Positions 15,356 to 24,437 of a DNA stretch of 64,000 bases are shown in pieces; position 1 is the stretch's first letter; each line of letters starts with the position of its first letter. The stretch is taken from NCBI GenBank assembly GCA_002305275.1, contig DBQO01000046.1, positions 1-64,000 on the forward strand. The letters run 5' to 3'. A program made the position numbers and the translations under genes. The notes beneath the pieces were generated by a model. The model saw nothing but the letters and a program-made list of their open reading frames with translations, searched no databases and was not told where the DNA came from. Origin of the DNA: Bacteroidales bacterium UBA1392 (GTDB taxonomy: Bacteria > Bacteroidota > Bacteroidia > Bacteroidales > UBA932).

Positions 15356-16740
15356 CGCTTATCCTGTATAACTGTAATATTATCCGTCTCCAGTCTCACA
15401 CAGAGCCATTTCTGGAGTTTGATGATCACCTCGTCGTTCACCGGTTTTTTCCACTTTACCAGTACAAAGATGCGTTCCGTCTCATTGAGGCTGTCGAGTG
15501 TTACCTCGCTTCCTCTGGACATGCTGAATCCTGTCAGATCCGGATATTGGGTGAGCAACTCTTTTGCAATTTGCGCTACCGGCAGCTCTTTGTCTCGTAT
15601 AGTCCTGAGTTCCTCCTGTAGCTGTAAAAGCAGTTCCTCACGTCGCTTAATCTCTTTGTCGCTCCTCTCGAAGAAAGTCTTTAACATATCGGATTCTGAG
15701 AGTTCGTAACGAGTATAGGGGTTCTCAATGATAATTAGTTGATCTCGTCCTATGCCGCAACTTTCAGCGGAACGGTAAAGCAGTTCCTTGTCGGAAGACT
15801 CAAGAGGTTCTCCGGCCACATATATACTCAGTATGTTGCTCATTTTTTCATGTTTAACTTCGTGGTCGTAGATATAACTCTTATTGAAACTTTTATTATC
15901 GGCAACAAATTTACGCGCATTCTGGCGGAATTGATTCTCCTGAATAACCATTAAAGCCGAGATGATGCTGGGAATAATCAAAATTAGTGTAAATGCAGCT
16001 ATAGTACCGGATACTCTTCTATGCTTGGTGCTATCGGAAACTTTGACAAGCGGAAATTTAAGGTATTTTACCATTATGAAAGTTGCCAGAGCAATGAATG
16101 CTATATTGATGAAGAAGAGGTAGAAGGGTCCTATGATGTAGATGTGATTCAATGTTACAATGCCGTATCCGATGGCGCATAGAGGTGGCAAAAGTGTTGT
16201 TGCGATGGCTACTCCGGCTATGACAAGGCCTTTTTCCTTACGGGAAGTCTCCAGGATACCGGCAAATCCGCCGAAAAGTGCAACCAGGACATCATATATA
16301 GTGGGTCTTGTCCTGGCCATAAGTTCCGTCGGGTTGTCAAGTTCCAGAGGGGTAACGAGGAAGTAGAGCGTAGAGGCAAGGATACTGACGAGGACCATAA
16401 TACCGAGATGCTTGAGCGACTCTTTAATGAGTGAGGTGTCATTGACGCCTAGTCCAAGTCCGAAACCCATAATGGGGCCCATAAGAGGGGAGATAAGCAT
16501 CGCACCAATGATCATAGGTATAGAGTTGATATTGAGTCCTATGGCAGCTATGGTGACGGCTGCGACCAAAATCCATACATTTGGCCCTTTAAAATAGATA
16601 TTCTTGCGGATGCTTTCCGAAGCAATGGCCCAATCGACATCTTTCGAAATATTAACGATCTCTTTGAACCGTTGTCTGAATTTACTCATAAAACAATGAT
16701 CTTCTTGAGAGGTAAAGATAGGAAAATTTTTGCGTTTCAT
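15352..16740 (-). CDS. DUF389/TIGR00341 family membrane protein
   Basis: 462 residues. Several transmembrane helices between about residues 45 and 270 with the family's conserved glycine-rich segment IGAMLISPLMGPIMGFGLGLG and the ATTLLPPLCAIGYG segment. A soluble C-terminal half (about 275-462) follows with a coiled-coil stretch (DKEIKRREELLLQLQEELRTI). Function not established. An internal ATG at 16689 (MSKFRQ...) is an alternative start, because the family usually begins close to it. First gene of the minus-strand operon with the CapA-like gene and phoH. Confidence 0.88.
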   Translation of the reverse strand: MKRKNFPIFTSQEDHCFMSKFRQRFKEIVNISKDVDWAIASESIRKNIYFKGPNVWILVAAVTIAAIGLNINSIPMIIGAMLISPLMGPIMGFGLGLGVNDTSLIKESLKHLGIMVLVSILASTLYFLVTPLELDNPTELMARTRPTIYDVLVALFGGFAGILETSRKEKGLVIAGVAIATTLLPPLCAIGYGIVTLNHIYIIGPFYLFFINIAFIALATFIMVKYLKFPLVKVSDSTKHRRVSGTIAAFTLILIIPSIISALMVIQENQFRQNARKFVADNKSFNKSYIYDHEVKHEKMSNILSIYVAGEPLESSDKELLYRSAESCGIGRDQLIIIENPYTRYELSESDMLKTFFERSDKEIKRREELLLQLQEELRTIRDKELPVAQIAKELLTQYPDLTGFSMSRGSEVTLDSLNETERIFVLVKWKKPVNDEVIIKLQKWLCVRLETDNITVIQDKR

Positions 16741-16751
16741 CTATAAATGAT

Positions 16752-16759
16752 TATTTTTG
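16752..16759 (+). promoter_or_regulatory. Putative -7 box for the SPOR-like lipoprotein
   Basis: TATTTTTG, 53 bp before the ATG at 16813, in the divergent gap with the DUF389 gene. Confidence 0.35.
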
Positions 16760-16812
16760 TATGATATCAATAACATACTCAGAGATACTTAACCCACATA
16801 ATTCCGTTAGCC

Positions 16813-17274
16813 ATGAAACCGATCAAGATTGTGACAATTCTCCTTACAGCATCACTGCTTTTCAGCGGATGCGACTTTTTCCGTTCTATATTGGGCAAGC
16901 CTACATCCAAAGAGATTGAGGCAGCCAGGATAGCGCAAGAGGCGGCTGCGGCTGCCAAAAGGGACTCAATAGCGAGGGCAGAAGAGCTGGCTCGTCTCGC
17001 AGCTGAGGCAGCCCGTCCGGTTTATTCCAATTACTATGTTATAATGGGCTGTTATAAAATTCCCGCAAATGCAGAACGTTTTAAGGCCAGGCTTAAGGCC
17101 AAAGGCTATGATGTGACGGAGATGCGTTTCAAGAATGGTTACGATGTGCTGGCTATTTACGGCTCGGAGACATTACGCGAAGCTTACAGGCATAGGGATG
17201 CTCTGCTTGAGAGGGGAGAAGATCCTTACGATATGTGGATCTACCAGACCTCCATGGGCTTACACGAAAAGTAG
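16813..17274 (+). CDS. SPOR-domain-like lipoprotein
   Basis: 153 residues. Signal peptide with lipobox LLFSGC, then an Ala/Glu-rich helical stretch (about 35-72, EAARIAQEAAAAAKRDSIAR) likely to be a coiled coil, then a C-terminal region of about 75 residues (YYVIMGCYKIPANAERFKARLKAKGYDVTEMRF) that matches the pattern of a SPOR domain. SPOR domains bind peptidoglycan stripped of stem peptides at division sites. Probably periplasmic at the septum; role inferred from the domain only. Confidence 0.75.
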   Translation: MKPIKIVTILLTASLLFSGCDFFRSILGKPTSKEIEAARIAQEAAAAAKRDSIARAEELARLAAEAARPVYSNYYVIMGCYKIPANAERFKARLKAKGYDVTEMRFKNGYDVLAIYGSETLREAYRHRDALLERGEDPYDMWIYQTSMGLHEK

Positions 17275-17318
17275 CACTAAGTATGATAATATTAAGTAAA
17301 ACAACATAAAAACAATCA

Positions 17319-18425
17319 ATGAAAAATACAGTATTTACAGAAAAGCACATAGCATTCGGTGCGAAGATGGTCCCTTTTGCCGGCTTTAACATGCCGATAC
17401 AATATGTGGGCATAAATGAAGAACATACAACCGTAAGAGAAGGTGTCGGCGTATTTGATGTTTCCCACATGGGTGACATTTGGGTAAAAGGTCCTAATGC
17501 GTTGGCTTTCCTACAGTATGTGACTTCCAACGATGTATCCACCCTTGTCGCGGGTAAGGCGCAGTACTCCTGCTTTCCTAACGGCAAAGGGGGCATCGTG
17601 GATGATGTAATTATCTATTGTATCGATAGTCAGACTTATCTCTTGGTGGTCAATGCCTCTAATATTGAGAAAGACTGGGCTCACCTTTGCAGCTTTGCCG
17701 ACAAATTCTCAATGACTCCGGGTAAAGAGCTATACAACGCTTCGGATGAGATCTGCCAGTTGGCTATTCAGGGTCCCAAGGCTATGGAAGTAATGCAGAA
17801 AATATGCGATCAGGACATAATGTCCATGGAGTATTATACCTTTAAAAAACTTACTGTGGCCGGAATTCCCAATGCCATTTTCTCCATCACCGGTTATACT
17901 GGCTCAGGCGGATGTGAGGTTTATGTAGCAAATGAGGATGGAATCAAACTGTGGGATGCCATTTTTGCCGCAGGTGAGGAATTCGGAATAAAGCCTATAG
18001 GTCTTGGAGCTCGTGATACCCTCCGTCTCGAAATGGGATTCTGTCTCTATGGCAATGACATTGATGATACCACTTCTCCTCTTGAAGCCGGTCTTGGATG
18101 GATAACCAAATTCAATGACGTCAAAGGTGACTTCGTGGATAAGGAGTATCTGCTGGCGCAGAAGAACGAAGGTGTAAAAAGCAGACTTGCCGGATTTGAA
18201 CTCATAGATAAGGGTATTGCACGTCATGGGGCACTCATCTGTGATGCGGATGGGACTCAGATCGGAGTGGTGACTTCGGGTACTATGGGACCTTCCGTGA
18301 AGAAGGCAATAGGCCTCGGCTATGTCAATGTCCCCTTCAATAAAGTTGATACCGAGATCTATATAGATGTACGCGGCAAGCTTCTCAAAGCTGTAGTAGT
18401 AAAGACTCCCTTCTATAAAAAGTGA
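17319..18425 (+). CDS. gcvT: Glycine cleavage system T protein (aminomethyltransferase)
   Basis: 368 residues, full family length. Seen: VPFAGFNMPIQY, VGVFDVSHMGDI, ISITGYTGSGGCEVY, GLGARDTLRLEMGFCLYGNDID and VTSGTMGPSVKKAIGLGYV. The T protein transfers the methylene group of glycine to tetrahydrofolate, releasing ammonia. The partners gcvH and gcvP are not in this window. The stop lies inside the leader of the M28 peptidase gene, about 50 bp before its ATG. Confidence 0.97.
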   Translation: MKNTVFTEKHIAFGAKMVPFAGFNMPIQYVGINEEHTTVREGVGVFDVSHMGDIWVKGPNALAFLQYVTSNDVSTLVAGKAQYSCFPNGKGGIVDDVIIYCIDSQTYLLVVNASNIEKDWAHLCSFADKFSMTPGKELYNASDEICQLAIQGPKAMEVMQKICDQDIMSMEYYTFKKLTVAGIPNAIFSITGYTGSGGCEVYVANEDGIKLWDAIFAAGEEFGIKPIGLGARDTLRLEMGFCLYGNDIDDTTSPLEAGLGWITKFNDVKGDFVDKEYLLAQKNEGVKSRLAGFELIDKGIARHGALICDADGTQIGVVTSGTMGPSVKKAIGLGYVNVPFNKVDTEIYIDVRGKLLKAVVVKTPFYKK

Positions 18426-18446
18426 TCTCGGGAGGGCATACAATTT

Positions 18447-18505
18447 GCGAAAGTGGGTTCGTTAATATCTCTGTTATGAAACGATTGCTCACTTTCGCTT
18501 TTTTT
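18447..18505 (+). promoter_or_regulatory. Terminator-like hairpin around the M28 start codon (candidate attenuator)
   Basis: GCGAAAGTG (18447-18455) pairs perfectly with CACTTTCGC (18490-18498); three further G-U/G-C pairs can extend the stem inwards. Seven T's follow (18499-18505). The ATG at 18476 lies in the loop and the T-run lies within the signal-peptide codons. Either it terminates gcvT transcripts, or it controls read-through and translation of the peptidase gene. Confidence 0.5.
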
Positions 18506-19783
18506 ATGGCCATTGCGGTCACACTCTCCGGACAGTCGCACGACCTTTTGAAAAGCAATCTCAAAAGTCATATTCAATATCTGTCATCTGACGAACTGCA
18601 AGGCAGAAAAAGCGGAACGAAAGGAGAAACAATGGCCGCAGAGTACCTGTATGATGCTCTCGAGGCTAATGGTGTGATAATGCTGACCGACAGAAACGGT
18701 CAGGATTTTACAATAATGAGTGGCAGTGATAGTATTCATTCCAGAAATATCGTAGGTATAATAGAAGGGTGCGATTCTCTTCTCAGAGATGAATACATTG
18801 TTGTAGGAGCTCACTTTGACCATTTGGGTATACACACCCTCATGGTTGACGGTCGCCCGGTCACTCAAATTTTTGCAGGTGCCGACGACAATGCATCAGG
18901 AGTTGCGGTACTTATCGAACTCTCAAGATTAGTATCGGAAAACAGATTCGATTTTCCCCGTTCAATTATTTTTGTGGGTTTTGGTGCTAAAGAGTATGCC
19001 ATGGCGGGCTCGTGGTACTTTGTCAACAGAGCCTTTCAGGGCATAGGCAATGTTAAGGCAATGATCAATCTGGATATGCTCGGACGTGGAAATGCGGCAA
19101 ATCCCTTCAAACTCTTCTCTCAGGTTTCTACTGCGGAACTCAATCCCATAAAAGAGGAGAGCGCTAAACGTCCCGTAAGCATCTCTCCGGCTGTTGCTGA
19201 TGCTACAATCTCCCCATCAGATTTTCTGCCCTTTTATGAAGCGAAGATACCTGTCTTCTTTTTTACTACGGGCAAGCACAGGGAGTATCACACCGTCCGT
19301 GATACACCTAAACTAATCTTATACAATAATCTTGTGGATGAGACCATCTATATTTTTCATTTCCTCGAGGTAATGACAAATAAGGAGGAGCTCTTTAAGT
19401 TGTTTAATGCCTCTTCTAAAGAGCCCAAGGAGCCCCTTGTGAAGGAAGATGGCGTTTATTCCGTTTTGGAGTGCGACAAGCGTCCTGAATTTTTCCATTC
19501 CGATGAGAAGCATTTTCTTGAATCCTGGGTTTACAAATATATAAAATACCCCAAAGCAGCCATTTCCAAGGGCATCCAGGGGGTTGTAGAGGTGGAATTT
19601 ATCATTGAAAAAGATGGCAGCGTTACCAATGTCAGAGTTGTCCGCGGCGTAGACGATCTCCTAGACGAGGAGGCGGTAAGAGTAATCTCCGTTTCGCCCA
19701 AATGGATACCCGGCCGTGTAGGTGGCAAAAAGGTGCGCACAAAAATAACTCTTCCCGTGCTCTTTATCTTGCGGAAAGGTTGA
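18476..19783 (+). CDS. M28-family peptidase fused to a TonB C-terminal domain
   Basis: 435 residues from the ATG at 18476, chosen because it gives a proper signal peptide (MKRLLTFAFFMAIAVTLSGQ). M28 domain about 25-300: VVGAHFDHLG (His113), GADDNASG (Asp137/138), INLDMLGR (Asp200) and YHTVRDTP supply the usual zinc ligands. At the catalytic pair the protein reads FGAKEYAMAGS: the Glu that normally precedes the zinc-binding Glu (general base) is Lys172. From about 345 a TonB C-terminal domain follows (YPKAAISKGIQGVVEVEFIIEKDGSVTNVRVVRG). Such TonB_C ends usually bind TonB-dependent receptors or partners. Periplasmic; catalytic activity is doubtful. Confidence 0.88.
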   Translation: MKRLLTFAFFMAIAVTLSGQSHDLLKSNLKSHIQYLSSDELQGRKSGTKGETMAAEYLYDALEANGVIMLTDRNGQDFTIMSGSDSIHSRNIVGIIEGCDSLLRDEYIVVGAHFDHLGIHTLMVDGRPVTQIFAGADDNASGVAVLIELSRLVSENRFDFPRSIIFVGFGAKEYAMAGSWYFVNRAFQGIGNVKAMINLDMLGRGNAANPFKLFSQVSTAELNPIKEESAKRPVSISPAVADATISPSDFLPFYEAKIPVFFFTTGKHREYHTVRDTPKLILYNNLVDETIYIFHFLEVMTNKEELFKLFNASSKEPKEPLVKEDGVYSVLECDKRPEFFHSDEKHFLESWVYKYIKYPKAAISKGIQGVVEVEFIIEKDGSVTNVRVVRGVDDLLDEEAVRVISVSPKWIPGRVGGKKVRTKITLPVLFILRKG

Positions 19784-19798
19784 AAAGTGTTACCTTTG
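19768..19798 (+). promoter_or_regulatory. Putative leuS promoter
   Basis: CTTG (19768-19771), 19 bp, TACCTTTG (19791-19798). It sits just after the peptidase stop and about 37 bp before the ATG at 19835. This supports the later leuS start over a possible one at 19787. Confidence 0.55.
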
Positions 19799-19834
19799 CG
19801 ACTCTATTTGAATACTGATTATAGAAGATTTGCA

Positions 19835-22597
19835 ATGGAGTACAATTTTGTTGACATCGAGAAGAGATGGCAGGCCTATTGGGCGGAGCACAAGACATTT
19901 GAGGTAAAGAGCGACCCTGCCAAACCAAAGTATTATGTTCTGGATATGTTTCCCTACCCTTCGGGAGCGGGGCTTCATGTTGGACACCCTCTTGGATATA
20001 TTGCCAGTGATATTTATAGCCGCTACAAACGCCTGAAAGGGTTTAACGTGCTTCATCCGATGGGATTTGATGCGTTCGGCCTTCCGGCAGAACAATATGC
20101 CATACAGACCGGCCAACATCCTGCAATTACCACAGAGCAGAATATTGCCCGCTACCGTGAGCAGATGGAGCGTATAGGATTCTCCTATGACTGGTCCAGA
20201 GAGGTAAGAACTTGTGATCCTGCCTACTATAAATGGACCCAGTGGGCATTTCTAGAGATGTTCAACAGCTATTATTGTAATGGCAGGCGCAAGGCACGTC
20301 CCATATCGGAGCTTATAGATCACTTTTCAGCTTCCGGAACGGAAGGTGTAAGTGCAGCTTGCACGGAAGAACTTAATTTTACTGCGGAGCAGTGGGCTTC
20401 ATTCTCCGAAAAGGAAAAAGCCGATATACTGATGAACTACCGCATCGCTTATCAGGGCGAGACTGCGGTCAATTGGTGCCCTATGCTGGGTACCGTACTG
20501 GCTAATGATGAGGTCAAGGAGGGATTCTCCATCCGTGGCGGATTTCCGGTGGAGCAGAAGAAGATGAGGCAGTGGCAGCTTAGAGTCTCCGCATACGCTG
20601 AAAGGCTGCTGGATAATTTGGAAACCCTCGAATGGACCGACTCGCTAAAGGAGATGCAACGCAACTGGATCGGCCGTTCGCAAGGAGCCGAGATGGTCTT
20701 CAAGGTCTCAAACGGCTCCCAGGAGTATGATATGGCCATTTTTACCACCCGTGCAGACACCATCTTCGGAGTTACGTTTATGGTGCTTGCACCTGAAAGT
20801 GAATGGGTAGAGAAACTCACTACCGCTGAACAGCGGAAGGCAGTTGATGATTATTTGGCGATGGCCGCAAAGAAGACCGAGCGCGAAAGAATGGCGGAAA
20901 CTCACAAAGTCACAGGAGTCTTCACCGGATCTTTTGCCGTAAATCCTCTCACTGAAGAGAAGATCCCCGTATGGATATCGGAGTACGTGCTTGCAGGATA
21001 TGGTACCGGTGCCATAATGGCGGTACCTGCGCATGATAGCCGTGACTATCTCTTTGCAAAGCACTTCAACCTCCCCATTGTGCCGCTTATCGAGGGTTGT
21101 GACATATCGCAGGAGAGCTTCGATGCAAAAGAGGGTATCATGTGCAATTCCGGATTTCTCAACGGCATGAGTGTCCAAGAGGCCATCCCCGCAGCCATCG
21201 ACTATGTTGAGGCTAAGGGTATCGGTCAACGTAAGATCAACTATCGCCTGAGAGATGCTATTTTCTCCCGTCAGAGATATTGGGGAGAGCCTTTCCCGAT
21301 TTACTATAAGGATGGAATAGCAGTACCGATGGATATTTCCTCACTTCCTCTGGAGCTTCCCGAGGTGGATGTTTTTCTCCCTACGGAGAGTGGAGAACCT
21401 CCTCTGGCAAGGGCTATAGGATGGGAGATTGACGGCTACCCCATTGAGACTGGCACAATGCCGGGATTTGCCGGTAGCAGCGCCTATTATCTGAGGTATA
21501 TGGATCCCTCAAATAGTGAGGCATTGGTAAGTCGCGAGGCTAATGAATATTGGCGCAATGTGGATCTCTACATCGGAGGTACGGAGCACGCTACGGGCCA
21601 CCTTATCTATTCCAGATTTTGGAATAAATTCCTGTATGACCGGGGATATATATGTGAGGATGAGCCTTTCAAGAAGCTTATCAATCAGGGAATGATCCAG
21701 GGCCGCTCCAATTTCGTATATCGTATAAAAGGGAGCAACACCTTCGTTTCATACGGTCTGAAGGAGCAATATGATACCATGGAGATCCATGTGGATGTCA
21801 ATATAGTTGACAATGATCGTCTCGATATGGAGGCTTTCAAAAACTGGATGCCCGATTATGCGGATGCCGAGTTTATCCTCGAGGATGGCGAATATATCTG
21901 CGGGTGGGCAATCGAAAAGATGAGCAAATCGATGTTCAATGTGGTTAATCCCGACATGATTTGTGAAAGATATGGTGCGGATACTCTCAGAATGTATGAG
22001 ATGTTTCTCGGTCCTCTCGAGCAGTCCAAACCCTGGGATACAAGGGGTATTGACGGTGTTCACAGATTCCTTCGGAAATTCTGGAGGCTGTATTATGAGA
22101 GAGGTATGTTTTCCCTCTCCGATGCCAAGGCAACTCCCGCTGAACTCAAGGTGCTGCATAGGCTTATTGCAAAGGTACAAAGTGACATAGAGTCCTTCTC
22201 ATTCAATACCTCGGTCAGTGCATTTATGATTGCCGTCAACGAATTGTCCGATCTGAAATGCGATAAGAGGGAAATACTCGAGCCGCTTGTGATTTTGCTC
22301 TCTCCCTTCGCTCCCCATGTTGCCGAAGAGATTTGGAGTTCTCTGGGACATCAAGATAGCATTTCAACTGCAACTTATCCCAAATATGTGGAGGAATATA
22401 CAATCGAAGATAGTTTTGAGTATCCCGTTTCTTTCAACGGCAAACTGCGATTCAAGATTACCCTGCCTCTCTCCATTTCACCCGAAGAGGCTAAGGCAGC
22501 GGTGCTTGCTGATCCTATGACCGCAAAGTACCTTCAGGGAGGTACTCCGAAAAAGGTCATTGTAGTCCCTTCCAAGATCATCAATGTTGTAGTCTGA
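19835..22597 (+). CDS. leuS: Leucyl-tRNA synthetase
   Basis: 920 residues, class I synthetase charging tRNA-Leu. The HIGH-type signature reads HVGH (48-51) in PYPSGAGLHVGHPLGY, and the KMSKS motif is present in IEKMSKSMFNVVNP. The CP1 editing domain is recognisable (TRADTIFGVTFMVLAPE, GYGTGAIMAVPAHDSRDY). A Bacteroidota-type insertion of about 60 residues (IHVDVNIVDNDRLDMEAFKNWMPDY and so on) precedes KMSKS. The start at 19835 begins MEYNFVDIEKRWQ, as in relatives, and lies downstream of a good promoter. The tRNA-Leu(TAA) gene at 54373 is a substrate in the same window. Confidence 0.98.
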   Translation: MEYNFVDIEKRWQAYWAEHKTFEVKSDPAKPKYYVLDMFPYPSGAGLHVGHPLGYIASDIYSRYKRLKGFNVLHPMGFDAFGLPAEQYAIQTGQHPAITTEQNIARYREQMERIGFSYDWSREVRTCDPAYYKWTQWAFLEMFNSYYCNGRRKARPISELIDHFSASGTEGVSAACTEELNFTAEQWASFSEKEKADILMNYRIAYQGETAVNWCPMLGTVLANDEVKEGFSIRGGFPVEQKKMRQWQLRVSAYAERLLDNLETLEWTDSLKEMQRNWIGRSQGAEMVFKVSNGSQEYDMAIFTTRADTIFGVTFMVLAPESEWVEKLTTAEQRKAVDDYLAMAAKKTERERMAETHKVTGVFTGSFAVNPLTEEKIPVWISEYVLAGYGTGAIMAVPAHDSRDYLFAKHFNLPIVPLIEGCDISQESFDAKEGIMCNSGFLNGMSVQEAIPAAIDYVEAKGIGQRKINYRLRDAIFSRQRYWGEPFPIYYKDGIAVPMDISSLPLELPEVDVFLPTESGEPPLARAIGWEIDGYPIETGTMPGFAGSSAYYLRYMDPSNSEALVSREANEYWRNVDLYIGGTEHATGHLIYSRFWNKFLYDRGYICEDEPFKKLINQGMIQGRSNFVYRIKGSNTFVSYGLKEQYDTMEIHVDVNIVDNDRLDMEAFKNWMPDYADAEFILEDGEYICGWAIEKMSKSMFNVVNPDMICERYGADTLRMYEMFLGPLEQSKPWDTRGIDGVHRFLRKFWRLYYERGMFSLSDAKATPAELKVLHRLIAKVQSDIESFSFNTSVSAFMIAVNELSDLKCDKREILEPLVILLSPFAPHVAEEIWSSLGHQDSISTATYPKYVEEYTIEDSFEYPVSFNGKLRFKITLPLSISPEEAKAAVLADPMTAKYLQGGTPKKVIVVPSKIINVVV

Positions 22598-22600
22598 CAT

Positions 22601-23518
22601 ATGCAAAAGAAGTTCTTTGCCAAGGAAACCGTTTCATACCTGTTGCTTTTTGCGGGTATGCTGCTCTATACCTTCAGTTGGGTCTATTTCCTTATTCCCA
22701 AGGAAATAGCCGGAGGAGGTCTTACCGGACTGGCTTCGGTTATTTTCTATGCCACCGGCATTCCGGTACCCTATACTTACTTCAGCATCAATGTGCTATT
22801 GCTTGTTATCGGGACCATCATCATGGGCAAAGGCTTCGGTTTTAAAACCATCTTCTGTGTAATATGTGGTACGCTGATGCTCGAATTTCTGCCGATGCTC
22901 GGTTTTGTAAGTACCATAGAGGATTCCCTGATAAATGCAGTCCTGGGTGGTACCCTCAGTGGTGTGGGTATCAGTATCGTTTTTATGAGCGGTGGCAGCA
23001 GCGGGGGTACGGACATTATTGCCATTATAATTTCCAAATACAGAGAGACCTCTCCGGGACGCGTATTTCTTGTATGCGATCTGATTATCATTGGTTCCGT
23101 CATTTTTTTGCCGGGTAAGACTTTAGAGAATGTCATCTATGGTTACATCCAGATGGTTTCGTTTTCTTATATACTGGACTCCATACTCACGGGCAACAAG
23201 CAGTCTGTCCAAATTATGATCTTCTCTTCCAAGTATGCCGAAATTGCAGACATGATCAACGCCAAGCTCAATAGGGGCGTTACCGCCCTCAATTCAATAG
23301 GGTGGTATTCTCAGCAGGAGGGCAAGCTTCTGATTGTGGTTGCACGTAAAAGTCAGTTGCAGGTGATTGCAAGAGCAATCAAAGAGGTCGATGAAAATGC
23401 ATTCATAACGGTCTCTCAAGCTACAAGTGTCTACGGTAGGGGTTTCGAGCAGATAAAGAGCGGTTTCAAAAAGAAGGATAATGAAAACAAAAAGCAAAAA
23501 GATCTTATCGGAAATTAG
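22601..23518 (+). CDS. YitT family membrane protein 1
   Basis: 305 residues. Five to six hydrophobic helices (about 10-200) with the family's glycine-rich segments (IAGGGLTGLASVIFYATG, SGGSSGGTDIIAIII), then a soluble DUF2179 domain (about 205-290, KLNRGVTALNSIGWYSQQEGKLLIVVARK). Transport or sensing roles are proposed for the family but not established. Starts 3 bp after leuS and overlaps the next paralogue by 38 bp. It differs more from copies 2 and 3 than these differ from each other. Confidence 0.92.
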   Translation: MQKKFFAKETVSYLLLFAGMLLYTFSWVYFLIPKEIAGGGLTGLASVIFYATGIPVPYTYFSINVLLLVIGTIIMGKGFGFKTIFCVICGTLMLEFLPMLGFVSTIEDSLINAVLGGTLSGVGISIVFMSGGSSGGTDIIAIIISKYRETSPGRVFLVCDLIIIGSVIFLPGKTLENVIYGYIQMVSFSYILDSILTGNKQSVQIMIFSSKYAEIADMINAKLNRGVTALNSIGWYSQQEGKLLIVVARKSQLQVIARAIKEVDENAFITVSQATSVYGRGFEQIKSGFKKKDNENKKQKDLIGN

Positions 23519-24437
23519 ATCCTATGTAATCCTTACCATAGGTCTTTTATTCTATGTGTTGGCCTGGACTATTTTCATCCTTCCCAACAATTTGGTAGGA
23601 GGTGGAGTTACCGGTATTTCGGCCATCATACAATATTGGACCGGCTTTGAGGTTGGATATTCCTTTTTTATAATCAATGCGGTGCTGCTTATAGTGGCTC
23701 TAAAGGTGCTTGGACGAGGGTTTGGAGTTAAAACTATTTATGCTATAGTAGTAAGTTCTGCGCTTTTCAAGATTATGCCGGAATTGATTCCCCAATCATT
23801 CATTCAAGAGATAGCCATTAATAATGGCCCGTTGCTTTGTTGTATTTTCGGTGGTGCGCTTGATGGATTTGGAATGGCACTGACATTTGCCAACGGAGGC
23901 AGTACCGGAGGTACCGATATAGTGGCTTTAATAATTAATAAATATAGAAATGTCTCTCCGGGAAGGGTTCTCGTTGTGCTGGATATGATTATTATAGCTT
24001 CTTCCCTGATTGTCCCTTCTGACGGCACCTGGGGATATAAATTTGCTATTGTTGTATATGGTTACATAACTGCCGCCGTGTGCAGTTTTACGTTGGATAC
24101 ATTTCTTTCGGGCACCAAGCAGTCGGTTCAGATTTTCATATTTTCCAAATATTATGATATAATTGCTGACCGCATCACTCAGGAAATGGAGCGCGGAGTT
24201 ACCATTCTCAATTCACAAGGCTGGTACACCAAGGAGGAGGGCAAGGTTGCGGTGGTTGTTGCACGCAAGAATGAATCCGGACAAATTCTCAGTATTATAA
24301 AGGAGGTTGATAAAACGGCATTTCTCTCCGTAGGTAGTGTTATGGGTGTATATGGAGAGGGTTTCGAACAAATAAAGAGTAGTTTCAAAAAGAAAAATAA
24401 TGAATACAAAAAGCAAAAAGATCTTATCGGAAATTAA
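23481..24437 (+). CDS. YitT family membrane protein 2
   Basis: 318 residues, same architecture as its neighbours (VGGGVTGISAIIQYWTG, NGGSTGGTDIVALIINKYR, DUF2179 RGVTILNSQGWYTKEEGKV). Its first 38 bp lie within the end of copy 1 in another frame, and its own last 38 bp overlap copy 3 in the same way. The overlap DNA is nearly identical at both junctions (AAAAAGCAAAAAGATCTTAT), encoding KKQKDLIGN at the end of one protein and MKTKSKKILSE at the start of the next. This indicates tandem duplication with the junction included. Confidence 0.92.
   Translation: MKTKSKKILSEIRSYVILTIGLLFYVLAWTIFILPNNLVGGGVTGISAIIQYWTGFEVGYSFFIINAVLLIVALKVLGRGFGVKTIYAIVVSSALFKIMPELIPQSFIQEIAINNGPLLCCIFGGALDGFGMALTFANGGSTGGTDIVALIINKYRNVSPGRVLVVLDMIIIASSLIVPSDGTWGYKFAIVVYGYITAAVCSFTLDTFLSGTKQSVQIFIFSKYYDIIADRITQEMERGVTILNSQGWYTKEEGKVAVVVARKNESGQILSIIKEVDKTAFLSVGSVMGVYGEGFEQIKSSFKKKNNEYKKQKDLIGN

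Noticed and set aside
17904..18443. 179-codon open frame antisense to gcvT
   Set aside because: Fully inside gcvT, no recognisable domain, composition of an antisense shadow.
19787..19834. Longer N-terminus for LeuS
   Set aside because: It would start upstream of the predicted promoter, and LeuS relatives begin at the MEYNF-type start.
20708..21229. 173-codon open frame antisense to leuS
   Set aside because: Fully inside leuS; no domain; explained by codon usage on the other strand.
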